The notes: generated by a model from the sequence alone, not told the origin. 33,965 nt of DNA from Pseudorhodobacter antarcticus (GCF_900110135.1 NZ_FOCO01000035.1:1-33965); one strand, 5' to 3'. Positions 8,662 through 18,137 are shown, counted from the first letter of the stretch. Program-made: numbers and translations.

Positions 8662-9504
8662 TTAGGCGTTCAAAATTTCCCGATGATACCGCGCCATCAA
8701 CACAATGCCCAAAAACAAGCAAATTATCCCCACCACCATCACATAAATCGGGCTGGTATAGGTCGGGCTATAGGTTGGGTAAAACCCGTCCCGCATCATC
8801 CCGATGATATGGATCAACGGGTTATACCACATTAAATGCTGCGCGGCCGGCGGCACGCTTTCGTATAAAAAGAAAATCCCCGACAGCAAAAACAACGGCC
8901 GCGTCAGAATGGACCACACATGCATCCACACCGGAAACAGCCCGTTCAGCGTGCAATTCAGCATCCCCACCCCAAAGGCAAACACAATGCACGACAACAC
9001 CGACATCATGATCGGCCCCACCGACAACACCGCTTGGCTGTCCGTCACCAACAACACGACCGAAAATATGATGACCTTCACCAACAATTCCGTCAGCACA
9101 TTCAACGTAAACCGCGCCAACACCGCATCCACCCACGTCACCGCCGGATAAAACAACAAAGCCCGCGAAAAGTTGATGCTGCGCGACACGTTGTTGGACA
9201 CGCTTTGATACAGGCCAAACGGCAAAATCCCCGTGGCATAAAACAGGATGTAACTGTTGCCCAACGCAGGCGACCGCACAATCAACGCCATCACTGTCGC
9301 CAAAATGAAAATCGCACCCAACGGCTCGATCAACGCCCAAACATACCCCCCCGGAGATTTGCCATACCGGGTCGACATTTCGCGCAACATCAACGCCGCA
9401 GTCACCCGAAACGTTGCATAAGGGCGCTTGCTGCCATGCTGAATGCGTTGGGAATCGGCTGGTATTTGGGCGGGTGGCGCTGCCCCAGCAAACGGGTCGC
9501 TCAT
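8662..9504 (-). CDS. kpsM: Capsular polysaccharide ABC export permease (KpsM/Wzm type)
   Basis: This is the inner-membrane permease of an ABC-2 polysaccharide exporter, partner of the KpsT ATPase encoded at 10973. It has 280 residues. A cytoplasmic N-terminus with LMLREMSTRYGKSPGGYVWA precedes about six membrane segments (for example FILATVMALIV, VIIFSVVLLV, FLLSGIFFLYESVP, VMVVGIICLFLGIVL). The motif YNPLIHIIGMMRDGFYPTY near the C-terminus is typical of KpsM. It is divergent from kpsE across 80-89 bases and leads a two-gene unit with iolB. Confidence 0.93.
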   Translation of the reverse strand: MSDPFAGAAPPAQIPADSQRIQHGSKRPYATFRVTAALMLREMSTRYGKSPGGYVWALIEPLGAIFILATVMALIVRSPALGNSYILFYATGILPFGLYQSVSNNVSRSINFSRALLFYPAVTWVDAVLARFTLNVLTELLVKVIIFSVVLLVTDSQAVLSVGPIMMSVLSCIVFAFGVGMLNCTLNGLFPVWMHVWSILTRPLFLLSGIFFLYESVPPAAQHLMWYNPLIHIIGMMRDGFYPTYSPTYTSPIYVMVVGIICLFLGIVLMARYHREILNA

Positions 9505-9593
9505 CTGTCAAATTCCAGCACTGGTGTTTTCAAACCCCACTATGTAAAAGATAAAGCGAAAGTACAATTGATCTTTCTTGGAATGTGAACAGC

Positions 9594-10961
9594 ATGACTG
9601 ATGCGCCTCTCCCCACGGCCCCGGCTGTTGCAAAACCCGCCGCCCTTTCGCCCGCACAACCAAAGGTCGCACCACCCAGCCCGGCACAACCCAACCCCAC
9701 CCCGGCAAAACCCGCAGAAATAAAACCCGCACCAAAACCCGCGCAACCCAGCGCCACACCCGCAAAACCACCTCAAAAACCCGCGCCAAAACCTGCCGCA
9801 GCGGCTGAAATCCCCGATGCACCGGTGCGCCCCGCTGTGGGCGCCGCCCGCCTGCGCCGCAGGCATTTCGGCCTCATCGCCTCCTTCATCGCGCTTGTCT
9901 TTTTGCCCCTGACCCTGCTGGGCGCCTACCTTACCTTCGTGTCCCAAGATCAATACAGCTCCGTCGCAGGCTTCACCGTCCGCAAAGAAGAAGGGGGGGC
10001 GGCCTCCGAACTTCTTGGCGGGTTGGTCGGCCTCGCGGGCGGCTCGGGTGGCTCGGATGGTGACATCCTCTATGCTTTCATCCGCAGCCCCGCCTTGATC
10101 GACGCGGTGGATGCAAAACTGGGCGTGCGCGCGCATTACGCCTCCTATTCCGGCCGCGACCCCCTGTTCGCCCTTCCCGCCAACGCCTCTATTGAGGATT
10201 TGGAACATTATTGGTCCAAGGTCGTGCGCGTCTCCTTTGATCGCGGCTCGGGCCTGACCCAACTGCGCGTCTTGGCGTTTGAACCCAAAGTCGCCCAAGA
10301 CATCGCCACCGAAATCCTGCGCCTCAGCCAGGATATGATCAACAACCTCTCCAGCCTCGCGCGCGATGATGCCATGCAATACGCCCGCCGCGATCTGGCG
10401 GAATCGGTGGAACGTTTGAAAAACAGCCGTGGCGCGCTGACCGCGTTTCGCACCCGCACCCAAATCGTGGACCCCACAACCGACCTGCAAACGCGCATGG
10501 GTGTTCTCAGCAACCTCCAACAACAATTGGCCGAGGCGCTGATCAACCTTGACCTGTTGCGCGGCACCAGCCGCGACGATGACCCCCGCGTTAAACAAGG
10601 CCAAAGGTTGATCGAGGTGATAACCGCCCGCATCGCCGATGAACGCGACAGCTTTTCCAACGTCCAAAACACCGGGGTCGCAGGCAGCGATTACCCCAGC
10701 CTGATCGCCGAATACGAAGGCTTGGTTGTCGACCGCGAATTTGCCGAGGAAAGCTACCGCGCCGCATTGGCCGCGGTGGAGGTGGCGCGCGCAAAAACCT
10801 CTCGGCAAAGCCGTTATTTGGCAACATTCATCCCCCCCACCTTGGCCCAAACCAGCGAATTTCCACAGCGCTGGACCTATTTCGGCCTTGCCACCTTGTT
10901 CTTGCTGCTGGGGTGGGCCGTCATGGCGCTGGTTTATTATTCTATCCGTGACCGCAGCTAA
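9594..10961 (+). CDS. kpsE: Capsule export inner-membrane/periplasmic protein (KpsE, PCP family)
   Basis: This polysaccharide co-polymerase-type protein links the KpsMT exporter to the outer-membrane channel. The cytoplasmic N-terminus (about residues 2-75) is extremely rich in Pro, Ala and Lys, with repeated AQP, AKP and PKP units. A membrane helix follows (GLIASFIALVFLPLTLLGAY), then FVSQDQYSSVAGFTVRKEE, typical of the family. A long helical periplasmic domain of about 300 residues comes next, and a C-terminal helix (FGLATLFLLLGWAVMALVYY) ends before the stop. I chose ATG 9594; an in-frame GTG at 9585 is possible. kpsT follows after 11 bases. Confidence 0.9.
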   Translation: MTDAPLPTAPAVAKPAALSPAQPKVAPPSPAQPNPTPAKPAEIKPAPKPAQPSATPAKPPQKPAPKPAAAAEIPDAPVRPAVGAARLRRRHFGLIASFIALVFLPLTLLGAYLTFVSQDQYSSVAGFTVRKEEGGAASELLGGLVGLAGGSGGSDGDILYAFIRSPALIDAVDAKLGVRAHYASYSGRDPLFALPANASIEDLEHYWSKVVRVSFDRGSGLTQLRVLAFEPKVAQDIATEILRLSQDMINNLSSLARDDAMQYARRDLAESVERLKNSRGALTAFRTRTQIVDPTTDLQTRMGVLSNLQQQLAEALINLDLLRGTSRDDDPRVKQGQRLIEVITARIADERDSFSNVQNTGVAGSDYPSLIAEYEGLVVDREFAEESYRAALAAVEVARAKTSRQSRYLATFIPPTLAQTSEFPQRWTYFGLATLFLLLGWAVMALVYYSIRDRS

Positions 10962-10972
10962 GGGGCGGCGGC

Positions 10973-11632
10973 ATGATCCGGTTTGAAAACCTGACAAAAA
11001 GCTACAATGTGCGTGGCGACCGCATGGTTGTGATCGACAATTTGAACTCCACCTTGCCCACGGGAAAATCCTTGGCGCTGCTTGGCCTGAACGGGGCGGG
11101 CAAAAGCACGTTGATGCAATTGATCGCGGGCACCTTGCGCCCCGACAGCGGGCAAATCGTGTCGGACGGCTCCATCTCTTGGCCCGTGGGCTTTGCAGGC
11201 TCGTTTCACATGGACCTAACCGGGGCCGAAAACGTGCGTTTCATCGCCCGCATCTACGGCGTCGACACCGAAGAATTGATAGATTTTGTCGAAGATTTTG
11301 CCGAAATCGGCAAGCATTTCCACATGCCCGTCAGCAGCTATTCGTCGGGTATGCGCGCCCGCCTCACCTTTGGCTCCTCCATGGGCATCCGCTTTGACAC
11401 TTATCTGGTGGATGAGGTGACATCGGTCGGCGACGCCCGGTTTCGCGAAAAAAGCCGCAGGCTGTTTGCCGATCGCATGAAAACCTCCAGCGCCATTTTG
11501 GTGTCGCATGAAATGGGCCAATTGCGCAATTTTTGCGACTCCGCCATCGTGCTGCGCCACGGCCAACTGACCTATTTTGACAGCGTAGAGGATGGCATCG
11601 CCGCCCATCTGTCCGAAATAAAGCGCGCATGA
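10973..11632 (+). CDS. kpsT: Capsular polysaccharide ABC export ATPase (KpsT type)
   Basis: This is the cytoplasmic ATPase that powers export through KpsM. In 219 residues it has Walker A GLNGAGKST at 38-46, the signature YSSGMRARL near 122-130, Walker B TYLVDEVTSVGD near 142 and the H-loop SHEMGQ near 178. The short length without the extra C-terminal carbohydrate-binding domain fits KpsT rather than Wzt. AAGGGG precedes the ATG by about 8 bases. It belongs to the plus-strand unit kpsE-kpsT-sulfotransferase-GT4-glmM. The permease is encoded in the opposite direction only about 1.5 kb away. Confidence 0.95.
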   Translation: MIRFENLTKSYNVRGDRMVVIDNLNSTLPTGKSLALLGLNGAGKSTLMQLIAGTLRPDSGQIVSDGSISWPVGFAGSFHMDLTGAENVRFIARIYGVDTEELIDFVEDFAEIGKHFHMPVSSYSSGMRARLTFGSSMGIRFDTYLVDEVTSVGDARFREKSRRLFADRMKTSSAILVSHEMGQLRNFCDSAIVLRHGQLTYFDSVEDGIAAHLSEIKRA

Positions 11633-11699
11633 CGCCGCACAGTTTCGCCAAACCCTTTCCTCGTCATATTTTTCAAAACACCACACGCAGGACTATTTT

Positions 11700-12419
11700 A
11701 TGAAACGATTTGTTGTCTTGGGCCTTCCGCGCAGCGGCACCACCTATCTGGTCAAACTGCTCAACTCCCATTCGCAGGTTTTTTGCAGCGGCGAACAATT
11801 CAACCCCCACGCCATCGTCCACACTGACCACACCGACCAAGATTACACCGCCTTTCTGAACCGTGACAAAGCGCCCTTGGCCTTTGTCGATCACTTCTTT
11901 GCCCAAGCTGCGAAAACTCGCGTGGCCTGCGCGGGGTTCAAATTCATGATTGGCCACAACATCGACGTGCTGAAACAGTTTGAACACGACCCCGATCTGG
12001 TGTTCATCCACCTCTGGCGCGAAAACAAACTGGCGCAAATCTCGTCGTTGCTCAAAGCGCGCGACAGCCTGAAATGGGCGCAAACCAAACACGACCCCCA
12101 TATCAACGCCAAAATTCGCGCAAAACCCAAAGATATCAGCGAAAAAATGCATGAATACGCCACCTATGATCACCTGATCGCCCTGTGGCTGCAAAACCTG
12201 CCCAATCAAAACATCTCGGTGGAATACAAAGATCTGTTTCAACCCCATTTTATCGCCCGCATTTGCGGGTTTTTGGGGGTGGCCCCAGAAAAAACGATGA
12301 AAAGCCCGCTGGTCAAACAAAGCGATAATAAAATCGCCAATCGCTTTGTCCACCCCGAACCAATCTTGTATTATTTCACCCAAATCGGCAAAGCCCATTG
12401 GCTGACCGAAGAGTTATAA
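11700..12419 (+). CDS. Sulfotransferase family protein
   Basis: This is a likely PAPS-dependent sulfotransferase of 239 residues. The 5'-phosphosulfate loop PRSGTTYLV lies at residues 10-18. WRENKLAQISSLLKAR, near residues 109-124, fits the 3'-phosphate-binding region with its Arg and Ser. The rest is helix-rich and soluble. Placed between kpsT and a glycosyltransferase, with only three bases before the latter, it most likely sulfates a capsule sugar or a lipid carrier; the acceptor is inferred. It could instead be a non-catalytic sulfotransferase-fold protein. AGGA lies about 8 bases before the ATG. Confidence 0.8.
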   Translation: MKRFVVLGLPRSGTTYLVKLLNSHSQVFCSGEQFNPHAIVHTDHTDQDYTAFLNRDKAPLAFVDHFFAQAAKTRVACAGFKFMIGHNIDVLKQFEHDPDLVFIHLWRENKLAQISSLLKARDSLKWAQTKHDPHINAKIRAKPKDISEKMHEYATYDHLIALWLQNLPNQNISVEYKDLFQPHFIARICGFLGVAPEKTMKSPLVKQSDNKIANRFVHPEPILYYFTQIGKAHWLTEEL

Positions 12420-12422
12420 TCC

Positions 12423-13892
12423 ATGCGCATTTTATATTACAATTGGGTGGATTATAACGACCCCCAAGGGCGCGGCGGCGGCGTCACCACCTACCAGCGC
12501 AATCTGGTGCGCGCCCTGCAAGCCAACCCCGCGCACAGCGTCACCTTTCTTTCGGCGGGTCTCAGCTATGATCTGCCCACCCGCGCACCCCGCTGGGAAC
12601 CCCAGCGTTTCACCACCACCCCCAGCGCGTATGATCTGGTCAACTCCGCGGTCCTCGCCCCCGCGCATCATTCTTTTGGGGATGCAGCGCAACTGCACGA
12701 CCCCGCCAGCCAAGCCGCCTTTTTCGACTTTATCGCCAAAACCGGCCCATATGACGTGATCCATTTCAACAATCTCGAAGGGGTGCCGGCATCGGTCCTC
12801 GCCCTCAAATCCCATTGGCCGCAAACCCGCCTAATCCTGTCGCTGCACAACTACTACCCGCTGTGCCCGCAGGTAAACCTGTGGTTCCAGGAATCCCACA
12901 CTTGCGATGATTATGCGGATGGCGAAAACTGCGTCACTTGCCTGCCGCACCATCATGATGGTCGCCTGCTGCGGCTGGCGAACGGCCTTGCCTACCGCCT
13001 CAAAGGCATGGGCCTGCGCCCCGGCACTTGGGGGTTTGACGCCGCATTCTATACCTTGCTGCGGGTCGGCAGCCGCACCAACCGCGCGCTGTCATGGGTC
13101 AAACGCAAACTGCGCACGCCTTTGCCCAAACCCGCCCAAACCCACAGTTTCGCCACCCGCCGCACGCAGATGGTGGCGCTGATCAACACCCATTGCGACG
13201 CCGTCCTATGCGTGTCCAACGCGGTCAAAACCATCGCCACCGCCCACGGCATCGCACCCAAAATCACCCACGCCAGCTATATCGGCACCGCACAGGCCGC
13301 CCATTTCGCCACCACCAAACCCCGCCCAATCCTCGCCCCCGATGGCACGCTCCACCTCGCCTACTTGGGCTATATGCGCCGCGACAAAGGCTTTTTCTTC
13401 CTGCTGCAAACGCTGGAAACCCTCCCGCCCGAAACTCTAAACCGCCTCCACCTCACCATCGCCGCCAAACGCGGGGACGCGCCCACCATGGCCCACATCA
13501 CCGCCCTCACCCCCCGCATGGCCAGCCTCACCCATATCGACGGCTACACCCACGACACGCTGGACGCCATTCTCGCCACCACCAATGCGGGCCTTGTCCC
13601 CGTGCTGTGGCACGACAACCTGCCGCAAGTCGCCATCGAAATGCACGCCCGCCACATCCCTTTAATCACCGCCAACATTGGCGGCGCGCGCGAACTTGGC
13701 AACACCCCCGAAATGACCTTTGCCGCAGGCAACGCCCCCGCATTGGCTGCGCGCATCACTGCCATTTTGAACGGTGAAATCGACCTAAACACCTATTGGT
13801 CCAACGCCATGCCCCCGCCCACCATGGCCGATCACCTGTCAGACCTGATGCAGCATTACACCCCCGCGCCACTTCCCGCCGACCACGGCTAA
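12423..13892 (+). CDS. GT4-type glycosyltransferase
   Basis: This 489-residue GT-B glycosyltransferase probably adds a sugar to the capsule backbone or its primer. The N-terminus [14 protein letters not shown] followed by [17 protein letters not shown] is the typical acceptor-domain opening. An insert near residues 150-180 contains several Cys (CPQ, CDDY, CVTC), which is unusual and might bind metal. The C-terminal donor domain shows [15 protein letters not shown], the EM of an EX7E-like site in [16 protein letters not shown], and NIGGARELG. The ATG is three bases after the sulfotransferase stop, implying coupling. The donor sugar cannot be read from the sequence. Confidence 0.85.
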   Translation: MRILYYNWVDYNDPQGRGGGVTTYQRNLVRALQANPAHSVTFLSAGLSYDLPTRAPRWEPQRFTTTPSAYDLVNSAVLAPAHHSFGDAAQLHDPASQAAFFDFIAKTGPYDVIHFNNLEGVPASVLALKSHWPQTRLILSLHNYYPLCPQVNLWFQESHTCDDYADGENCVTCLPHHHDGRLLRLANGLAYRLKGMGLRPGTWGFDAAFYTLLRVGSRTNRALSWVKRKLRTPLPKPAQTHSFATRRTQMVALINTHCDAVLCVSNAVKTIATAHGIAPKITHASYIGTAQAAHFATTKPRPILAPDGTLHLAYLGYMRRDKGFFFLLQTLETLPPETLNRLHLTIAAKRGDAPTMAHITALTPRMASLTHIDGYTHDTLDAILATTNAGLVPVLWHDNLPQVAIEMHARHIPLITANIGGARELGNTPEMTFAAGNAPALAARITAILNGEIDLNTYWSNAMPPPTMADHLSDLMQHYTPAPLPADHG

Positions 13893-13956
13893 CATAGGTT
13901 GGACAGCCCGCCCGCCACGCTTTATCAACCCACCAAACGGAAAAGGGGCAGAACAC

Positions 13957-15297
13957 ATGGCGGAAAAACTCTTTGGCACCGATGGCGTGCGCGGCCGTGC
14001 CAACTCTTGGCCCATGACCACCGATGTCGCGATGAACCTTGGCGCCGCCGTGGGCCGCTATTTTCGCCGCGATACCCAAGATCACCGGGTCGTCATTGGC
14101 AAAGACACGCGCCTGTCCGGCTATATGATCGAAAACGCGCTGACTGCGGGGTTCCTCTCTACCGGCATGAACGTGTTCCTGCTTGGCCCCGTGCCCACGC
14201 CCGCTGTCGGCTACCTTACCCGCAGTTTGCGCGCCGATGTCGGCGTCATGATCTCCGCCAGCCACAACCCGGCATCCGACAATGGCATCAAATTTTTCGG
14301 CCCCGATGGGTTCAAACTGTCGGATGAGGCAGAGGATGAAATCACCGCCCTTCTGTCCGCAGGCGTCGCCCCCGCCGCCCCCGAAAACATCGGCCGCGCC
14401 AGACGGTTCGAGGATGCGCGCGGCCGCTACGTCGAATACGCCAAAACCACCTTTCCGGCGGGCCTGCGCCTTGACGGTCTGCGCATCGTCGTCGATTGCG
14501 CCAACGGCGCGGCTTACCGCACCGCCCCCGCCGTGCTGTGGGAATTGGGGGCCGAGGTGATTGCGATCGGCGTCGAACCCAACGGCACCAACATCAACGC
14601 CAAATGCGGCTCCACCCATCCCGAAACCGCCGCGCAAAAGGTGATCGAAACCCGCGCCGATATCGGCATCTGCCTTGATGGTGACGCCGACCGTTTGATC
14701 TTGATTGATGAGGCGGGCCGCGTCGCCGATGGGGACCAAATCATGGGCCTTATCGCCACCCGCTGGGCAAAAATGGGCAAGCTGAAAGGCGACACGCTGG
14801 TGACCACCGTCATGTCCAACCTTGGGCTGGAACGCCATTTGAACGCGCTTGGCATCAACATGGAACGCACCAATGTTGGCGACCGCTATGTGGTCGAACG
14901 CATGCGCGCGGGTGGTTTCAACCTTGGCGGCGAACAATCGGGCCATCTAGTGATGACCGATCACACCACCACGGGCGACGGCCTTATCGCCGCCCTGCAA
15001 TTCCTCAGCTTCATGGTCCAAGGCCACGAAAAAGCCAGCGCGCTTGCCCGCGTTTTCACCCCCGTGCCCCAACGCCTTATCAACGTCCGCTTCCGCGCCG
15101 GCGCCACCCCGCTGGAGGCGGACGCAGTCCAAGCCGCCATCGCCAAAGGCGAAAAAGACCTTGCGGGCGCAGGGCGCATCCTGATCCGCAAATCGGGCAC
15201 CGAACCCTTGATCCGCGTGATGGGCGAACACCAAGACACCGCCAAACTTGATGCGGTGCTCAACAGCATCGTCGACTCGGTAAAGGCCGCATGCTAA
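13957..15297 (+). CDS. glmM: Phosphoglucosamine mutase
   Basis: GlmM interconverts glucosamine-6-P and glucosamine-1-P, the step before UDP-GlcNAc for peptidoglycan, LPS and capsule. The 446 residues start with the GlmM-specific [12 protein letters not shown]. The phosphoserine loop [19 protein letters not shown] has its catalytic Ser near 100. The metal-binding loop is DGDADR near 241, and the phosphate-binding loop [12 protein letters not shown] is near 410. It lies 64 bases after the GT4 gene. In many Rhodobacterales glmM follows folP, so its position at the end of a capsule unit is notable. It could be the sole copy or a dedicated second copy. Confidence 0.96.
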   Translation: MAEKLFGTDGVRGRANSWPMTTDVAMNLGAAVGRYFRRDTQDHRVVIGKDTRLSGYMIENALTAGFLSTGMNVFLLGPVPTPAVGYLTRSLRADVGVMISASHNPASDNGIKFFGPDGFKLSDEAEDEITALLSAGVAPAAPENIGRARRFEDARGRYVEYAKTTFPAGLRLDGLRIVVDCANGAAYRTAPAVLWELGAEVIAIGVEPNGTNINAKCGSTHPETAAQKVIETRADIGICLDGDADRLILIDEAGRVADGDQIMGLIATRWAKMGKLKGDTLVTTVMSNLGLERHLNALGINMERTNVGDRYVVERMRAGGFNLGGEQSGHLVMTDHTTTGDGLIAALQFLSFMVQGHEKASALARVFTPVPQRLINVRFRAGATPLEADAVQAAIAKGEKDLAGAGRILIRKSGTEPLIRVMGEHQDTAKLDAVLNSIVDSVKAAC

Positions 15298-15298
15298 T

Positions 15299-15311
15299 CT
15301 GCGATGCGCAG
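15299..15311. terminator. Small hairpin after glmM
   Basis: CTGCG-ATG-CGCAG forms a 5-base-pair stem with a 3-base loop directly after the glmM stop. It lacks a T-run, so it is a weak terminator candidate. Confidence 0.3.
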
Positions 15312-15366
15312 GTTAAAATTCAGTTAACAAAAAACGCGATTCCTAACAAAATCAATCGCTTACCAA

Positions 15367-15386
15367 CTGCATCGCGCGCGATGCAG
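15367..15386. repeat. Perfect 20-base palindrome between convergent glmM and emrB
   Basis: CTGCATCGCGCGCGATGCAG reads the same on both strands. It lies in the only 106-base gap between two convergent genes, 18 bases downstream of the emrB stop. A bidirectional terminator or a protein-binding site are both possible. There is no T-run beside it. Confidence 0.55.
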
Positions 15387-15403
15387 CGCCCGCATCGTAC
15401 GCC

Positions 15404-16957
15404 TTAATGCGCGTCCACCTTCACATGTTTGGGCGGGGCTTTCATCAACAACGCCGCCACCGCCAGCCCGCCAAACAGGGCCGTAATTAGGAAAAACACA
15501 TCAATAAATGACATGATCGTGGCCTGTCCCAACACCCGCCGGCTCATCTGGGCCAGCGCCCCTGCCTGCCCGTCCAGCCCCTGCGCCGTCAGATTTTTCG
15601 CCATCAAATCCAACTGCCGCAGCGCTTCATCATTGCTCCAACTCACCCCCTCCGACAAGCGCCCAAAATGCAAGGCCCGCCGGTCTGTCAGCAAGGTATT
15701 GATCACCGCCAACCCCACCGCCCCCCCAAGGTTGCGCATCAAATTATACAGCCCTGATGCCCCCTTCATCTTCTCAGCGGGCAGGGTTCCCAGCGCCAGA
15801 TTATTGATCGGCACCATACACAGCATCAACGACAACCCCCGCAAAATCTGTGGCACCAACAGTTCTTGAAAATCCCAATCGGCGGTCAATCCGGTCAGCA
15901 TCCAAGTGGACGCGGCAAAGCCGAAAAACCCGATCAACAGCATCACCCGCAAATCCAGTTTCCCCGCCAAAATCCCCGCAATCGGCGCGCTGATAAACAT
16001 GGCAAGGCCCGACACAAAAACCGTCTCCCCAATCATCAAACTATCATACCCCCGGATGGAGGCGAGGTAGAGCGGGTACAAATACGTCAGCCCATACAGC
16101 CCCACCCCCATCGTGAAACTGAATACCGACCCCACCGCGAAATTGGCATCCCGAAAGGCGGAAAAATCCACCAGCGGCTCCTCCCGCGTAAAGGCCCGCC
16201 AAAACGTGGCAATCCCGCCCACAATCATAATCACCGCCAGCACCGCCACGGTTTCATCTTGTAGCCAATCATTGCCCGGGCCTTCCTCCAGAACATACTC
16301 CAGCCCGCCCAAAAACGCGGCCAGCGCCAGCAACCCCCACCAATCAAAACGATCAAACAGCGCCCATTTCGGGCGGTCAAAGTCGATCAAAAACCACGCC
16401 CCCACCGCGACCCCAATCCCTGCAGGCACGTTGACCAGAAATAACCAATGCCAAGACAAAGTATGGCTCAGATACCCGCCCACCGTCGGCCCCACCGTGG
16501 GGGCCAGTGTCGCGATCAAGCCAATAATCGGTGACACGATGTTGCGTTTTGAAGGCGGAAACAGCGTGAAAGCGGCGGCAAAAACCGATGGAATCATGCC
16601 CCCGCCCAAAAACCCCTGCACGGCGCGCCAAAATATCATCTCATTGATCGACCCCGACAGCGCACACATCAGGCTGGCCGCCGTAAACCCCGCCGCCGAA
16701 ATCGTAAACAGGATGCGAGTCGACATCATCCGCGCCAAAAACCCAGACAGCGGAATCATAATGACCTCTGCAATCAGATAACTGGTCTGCACCCATGAAA
16801 TCTCATCCGAACTCGCCCCCAATCCCGCCTGAATATCGGGCAGCGATGCCGAGACGATTTGAATATCCAAAATCGCCATGAACATCCCAAACACCATCAC
16901 CATAAAGGCCAAAATGGTGCGGGTCGACAGCTCTGGTTCGGTGGCAGGCGCAGTCAT
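15404..16957 (-). CDS. emrB: DHA2-family MFS multidrug efflux transporter (EmrB type)
   Basis: This 517-residue proton-driven inner-membrane exporter probably has 14 membrane segments. Family marks are the motif AILDIQIVSASLPDIQ in TM1, DEISWVQTSYLIAEVIMIPL, FWRAVQGFLGGGMIPSVF and LAPTVGPTVGGYL (antiporter motif C), then WHWLFLVNVPAGI. It is paired with the HlyD-type adaptor EmrA encoded just upstream (6-base gap), so the two form a drug or toxic-compound pump that would need a TolC-type outer-membrane protein encoded elsewhere. Expression is likely controlled by the divergent TetR gene. The substrate is unknown. Confidence 0.93.
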   Translation of the reverse strand: MTAPATEPELSTRTILAFMVMVFGMFMAILDIQIVSASLPDIQAGLGASSDEISWVQTSYLIAEVIMIPLSGFLARMMSTRILFTISAAGFTAASLMCALSGSINEMIFWRAVQGFLGGGMIPSVFAAAFTLFPPSKRNIVSPIIGLIATLAPTVGPTVGGYLSHTLSWHWLFLVNVPAGIGVAVGAWFLIDFDRPKWALFDRFDWWGLLALAAFLGGLEYVLEEGPGNDWLQDETVAVLAVIMIVGGIATFWRAFTREEPLVDFSAFRDANFAVGSVFSFTMGVGLYGLTYLYPLYLASIRGYDSLMIGETVFVSGLAMFISAPIAGILAGKLDLRVMLLIGFFGFAASTWMLTGLTADWDFQELLVPQILRGLSLMLCMVPINNLALGTLPAEKMKGASGLYNLMRNLGGAVGLAVINTLLTDRRALHFGRLSEGVSWSNDEALRQLDLMAKNLTAQGLDGQAGALAQMSRRVLGQATIMSFIDVFFLITALFGGLAVAALLMKAPPKHVKVDAH

Positions 16958-16963
16958 CGCGCG

Positions 16964-18058
16964 CTACTCAGCCGCGCCACGGCGGTCCACTTCAACCACC
17001 GCAGACAGGCCCGCGCGCAAATGCCCACTTTCCAGCGCCGCGGCAGGGATGCTGATGCGAACAGGCACGCGCTGCACGATTTTGGTGAAATTGCCCGTGG
17101 CATTGTCAGGCGGCAGCAGGGAAAACACCGACCCCGTGGCAGGCGCCAGCGACAAAACCCTGCCTTCAAACACTTTATCGGGCAGCGCATCAAACGTGAT
17201 GCCCACGGGTGCCCCAATCGCGATTTTCCCGGTCTGGGTTTCCTTGAAATTGGCCTGAATATACAAACTATCTCGCGGCACCAGTGCTGCCAAACGCGCG
17301 CCGGGGGCCACCAAATCGCCCACTTCCAGCGTCATATTCGCGATGGTCCCATCGGTGGGCGCGCGCAACACGGTCAAGTCCAAGTTGCGGCCAGCTTGGT
17401 CCACGGCCAGCGCCAATTCTTTCAAACTGCCCATCGCCTCGGCATGTTGGGCCTGCAGAACGGCGATTTGGGCGGTCGCATTGGCCAAACCCGCCTCCGC
17501 GCTTGCCAAGGACGCGGTGGCCGTGTCCAGCCCATCAATCGCCGTGTCCAACTGCGCTTGGGCCACCACCTTGTCGCTGGCCAAACGCCGCACGCGGTCC
17601 GCCTGCGTGGTCGCGCTGCGCAGCTGGGCAGTCGCCACATCGCGCAGCGCCCCCGCTTGCACCACGGTCGCGCGCGCCGCCTCGGTCTGGGCATCAATCC
17701 GCGCCAAGGTTTGCCCCGCTGTCACCACCCGGCTTTGCGCAATTTGCAGCGCGATGCGGTAGTCGCCATCGTCCAAGCGGACCAGCACATCCCCTGCCTT
17801 AACAACGGCATTTTCGCGCACGGGCACTGCGGCCACATAGCCTTGAATCCGGCTGCTGATCACCGCAATATCGGCGGCCACATAGGCATCATTGGTTTCC
17901 ACCATATAGCGGCCATGCGTCCAATAGGGCTGCCCGTACCAGCCGCCCACCGCCACCACCCCAACCGCCACCACCGCCAAAATCCGCTTTTTGCGGTTGG
18001 GGGTTTTGGGCTGAGCCACGGCGGTACTCTCGGTCTTTACGGGATCTTGGCGGGACAT
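16964..18058 (-). CDS. emrA: HlyD-family periplasmic adaptor (EmrA type)
   Basis: This 364-residue membrane-fusion protein bridges EmrB to an outer-membrane channel. A single N-terminal membrane anchor (RILAVVAVGVVAVGGWYGQPYW) is followed by the barrel/lipoyl start VETNDAYVAADIAVISSRIQ. An Ala-rich coiled coil runs from about 90 to 220, then VLRAPTDGTI, which closes the lipoyl half. AAGGA lies about 7 bases before the ATG. An inverted repeat matching the one at the tetR start overlaps its promoter region. Confidence 0.92.
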   Translation of the reverse strand: MSRQDPVKTESTAVAQPKTPNRKKRILAVVAVGVVAVGGWYGQPYWTHGRYMVETNDAYVAADIAVISSRIQGYVAAVPVRENAVVKAGDVLVRLDDGDYRIALQIAQSRVVTAGQTLARIDAQTEAARATVVQAGALRDVATAQLRSATTQADRVRRLASDKVVAQAQLDTAIDGLDTATASLASAEAGLANATAQIAVLQAQHAEAMGSLKELALAVDQAGRNLDLTVLRAPTDGTIANMTLEVGDLVAPGARLAALVPRDSLYIQANFKETQTGKIAIGAPVGITFDALPDKVFEGRVLSLAPATGSVFSLLPPDNATGNFTKIVQRVPVRISIPAAALESGHLRAGLSAVVEVDRRGAAE

Positions 18059-18077
18059 TGGATTTCCTTGATTCTGA

Positions 18078-18097
18078 ACCGAACCGATCAGTTCGAT
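18078..18097. promoter_or_regulatory. TetR-type operator near emrA
   Basis: ACCGAACCGATCAGTTCGAT matches the inverted repeat at 18138-18157 in 16 of 20 positions. It lies 20-39 bases upstream of the emrA start. It is the probable site at which the divergent TetR protein represses the pump. Confidence 0.65.
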
Positions 18098-18137
18098 TTC
18101 ATTCCCTATGCCCCTCTCCCGTGAAAATCAAGCCTTT

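Noticed and set aside
9600-9800. Short repeats as a CRISPR or tandem DNA array
   Set aside because: The periodicity is protein-level Pro/Ala/Lys repetition within kpsE, with no regular spacer structure.
9540-10997. A 485-codon minus-strand frame opposite kpsE
   Set aside because: Gly/Ala/Gln-rich shadow without motifs; kpsE has membrane helices and family blocks.
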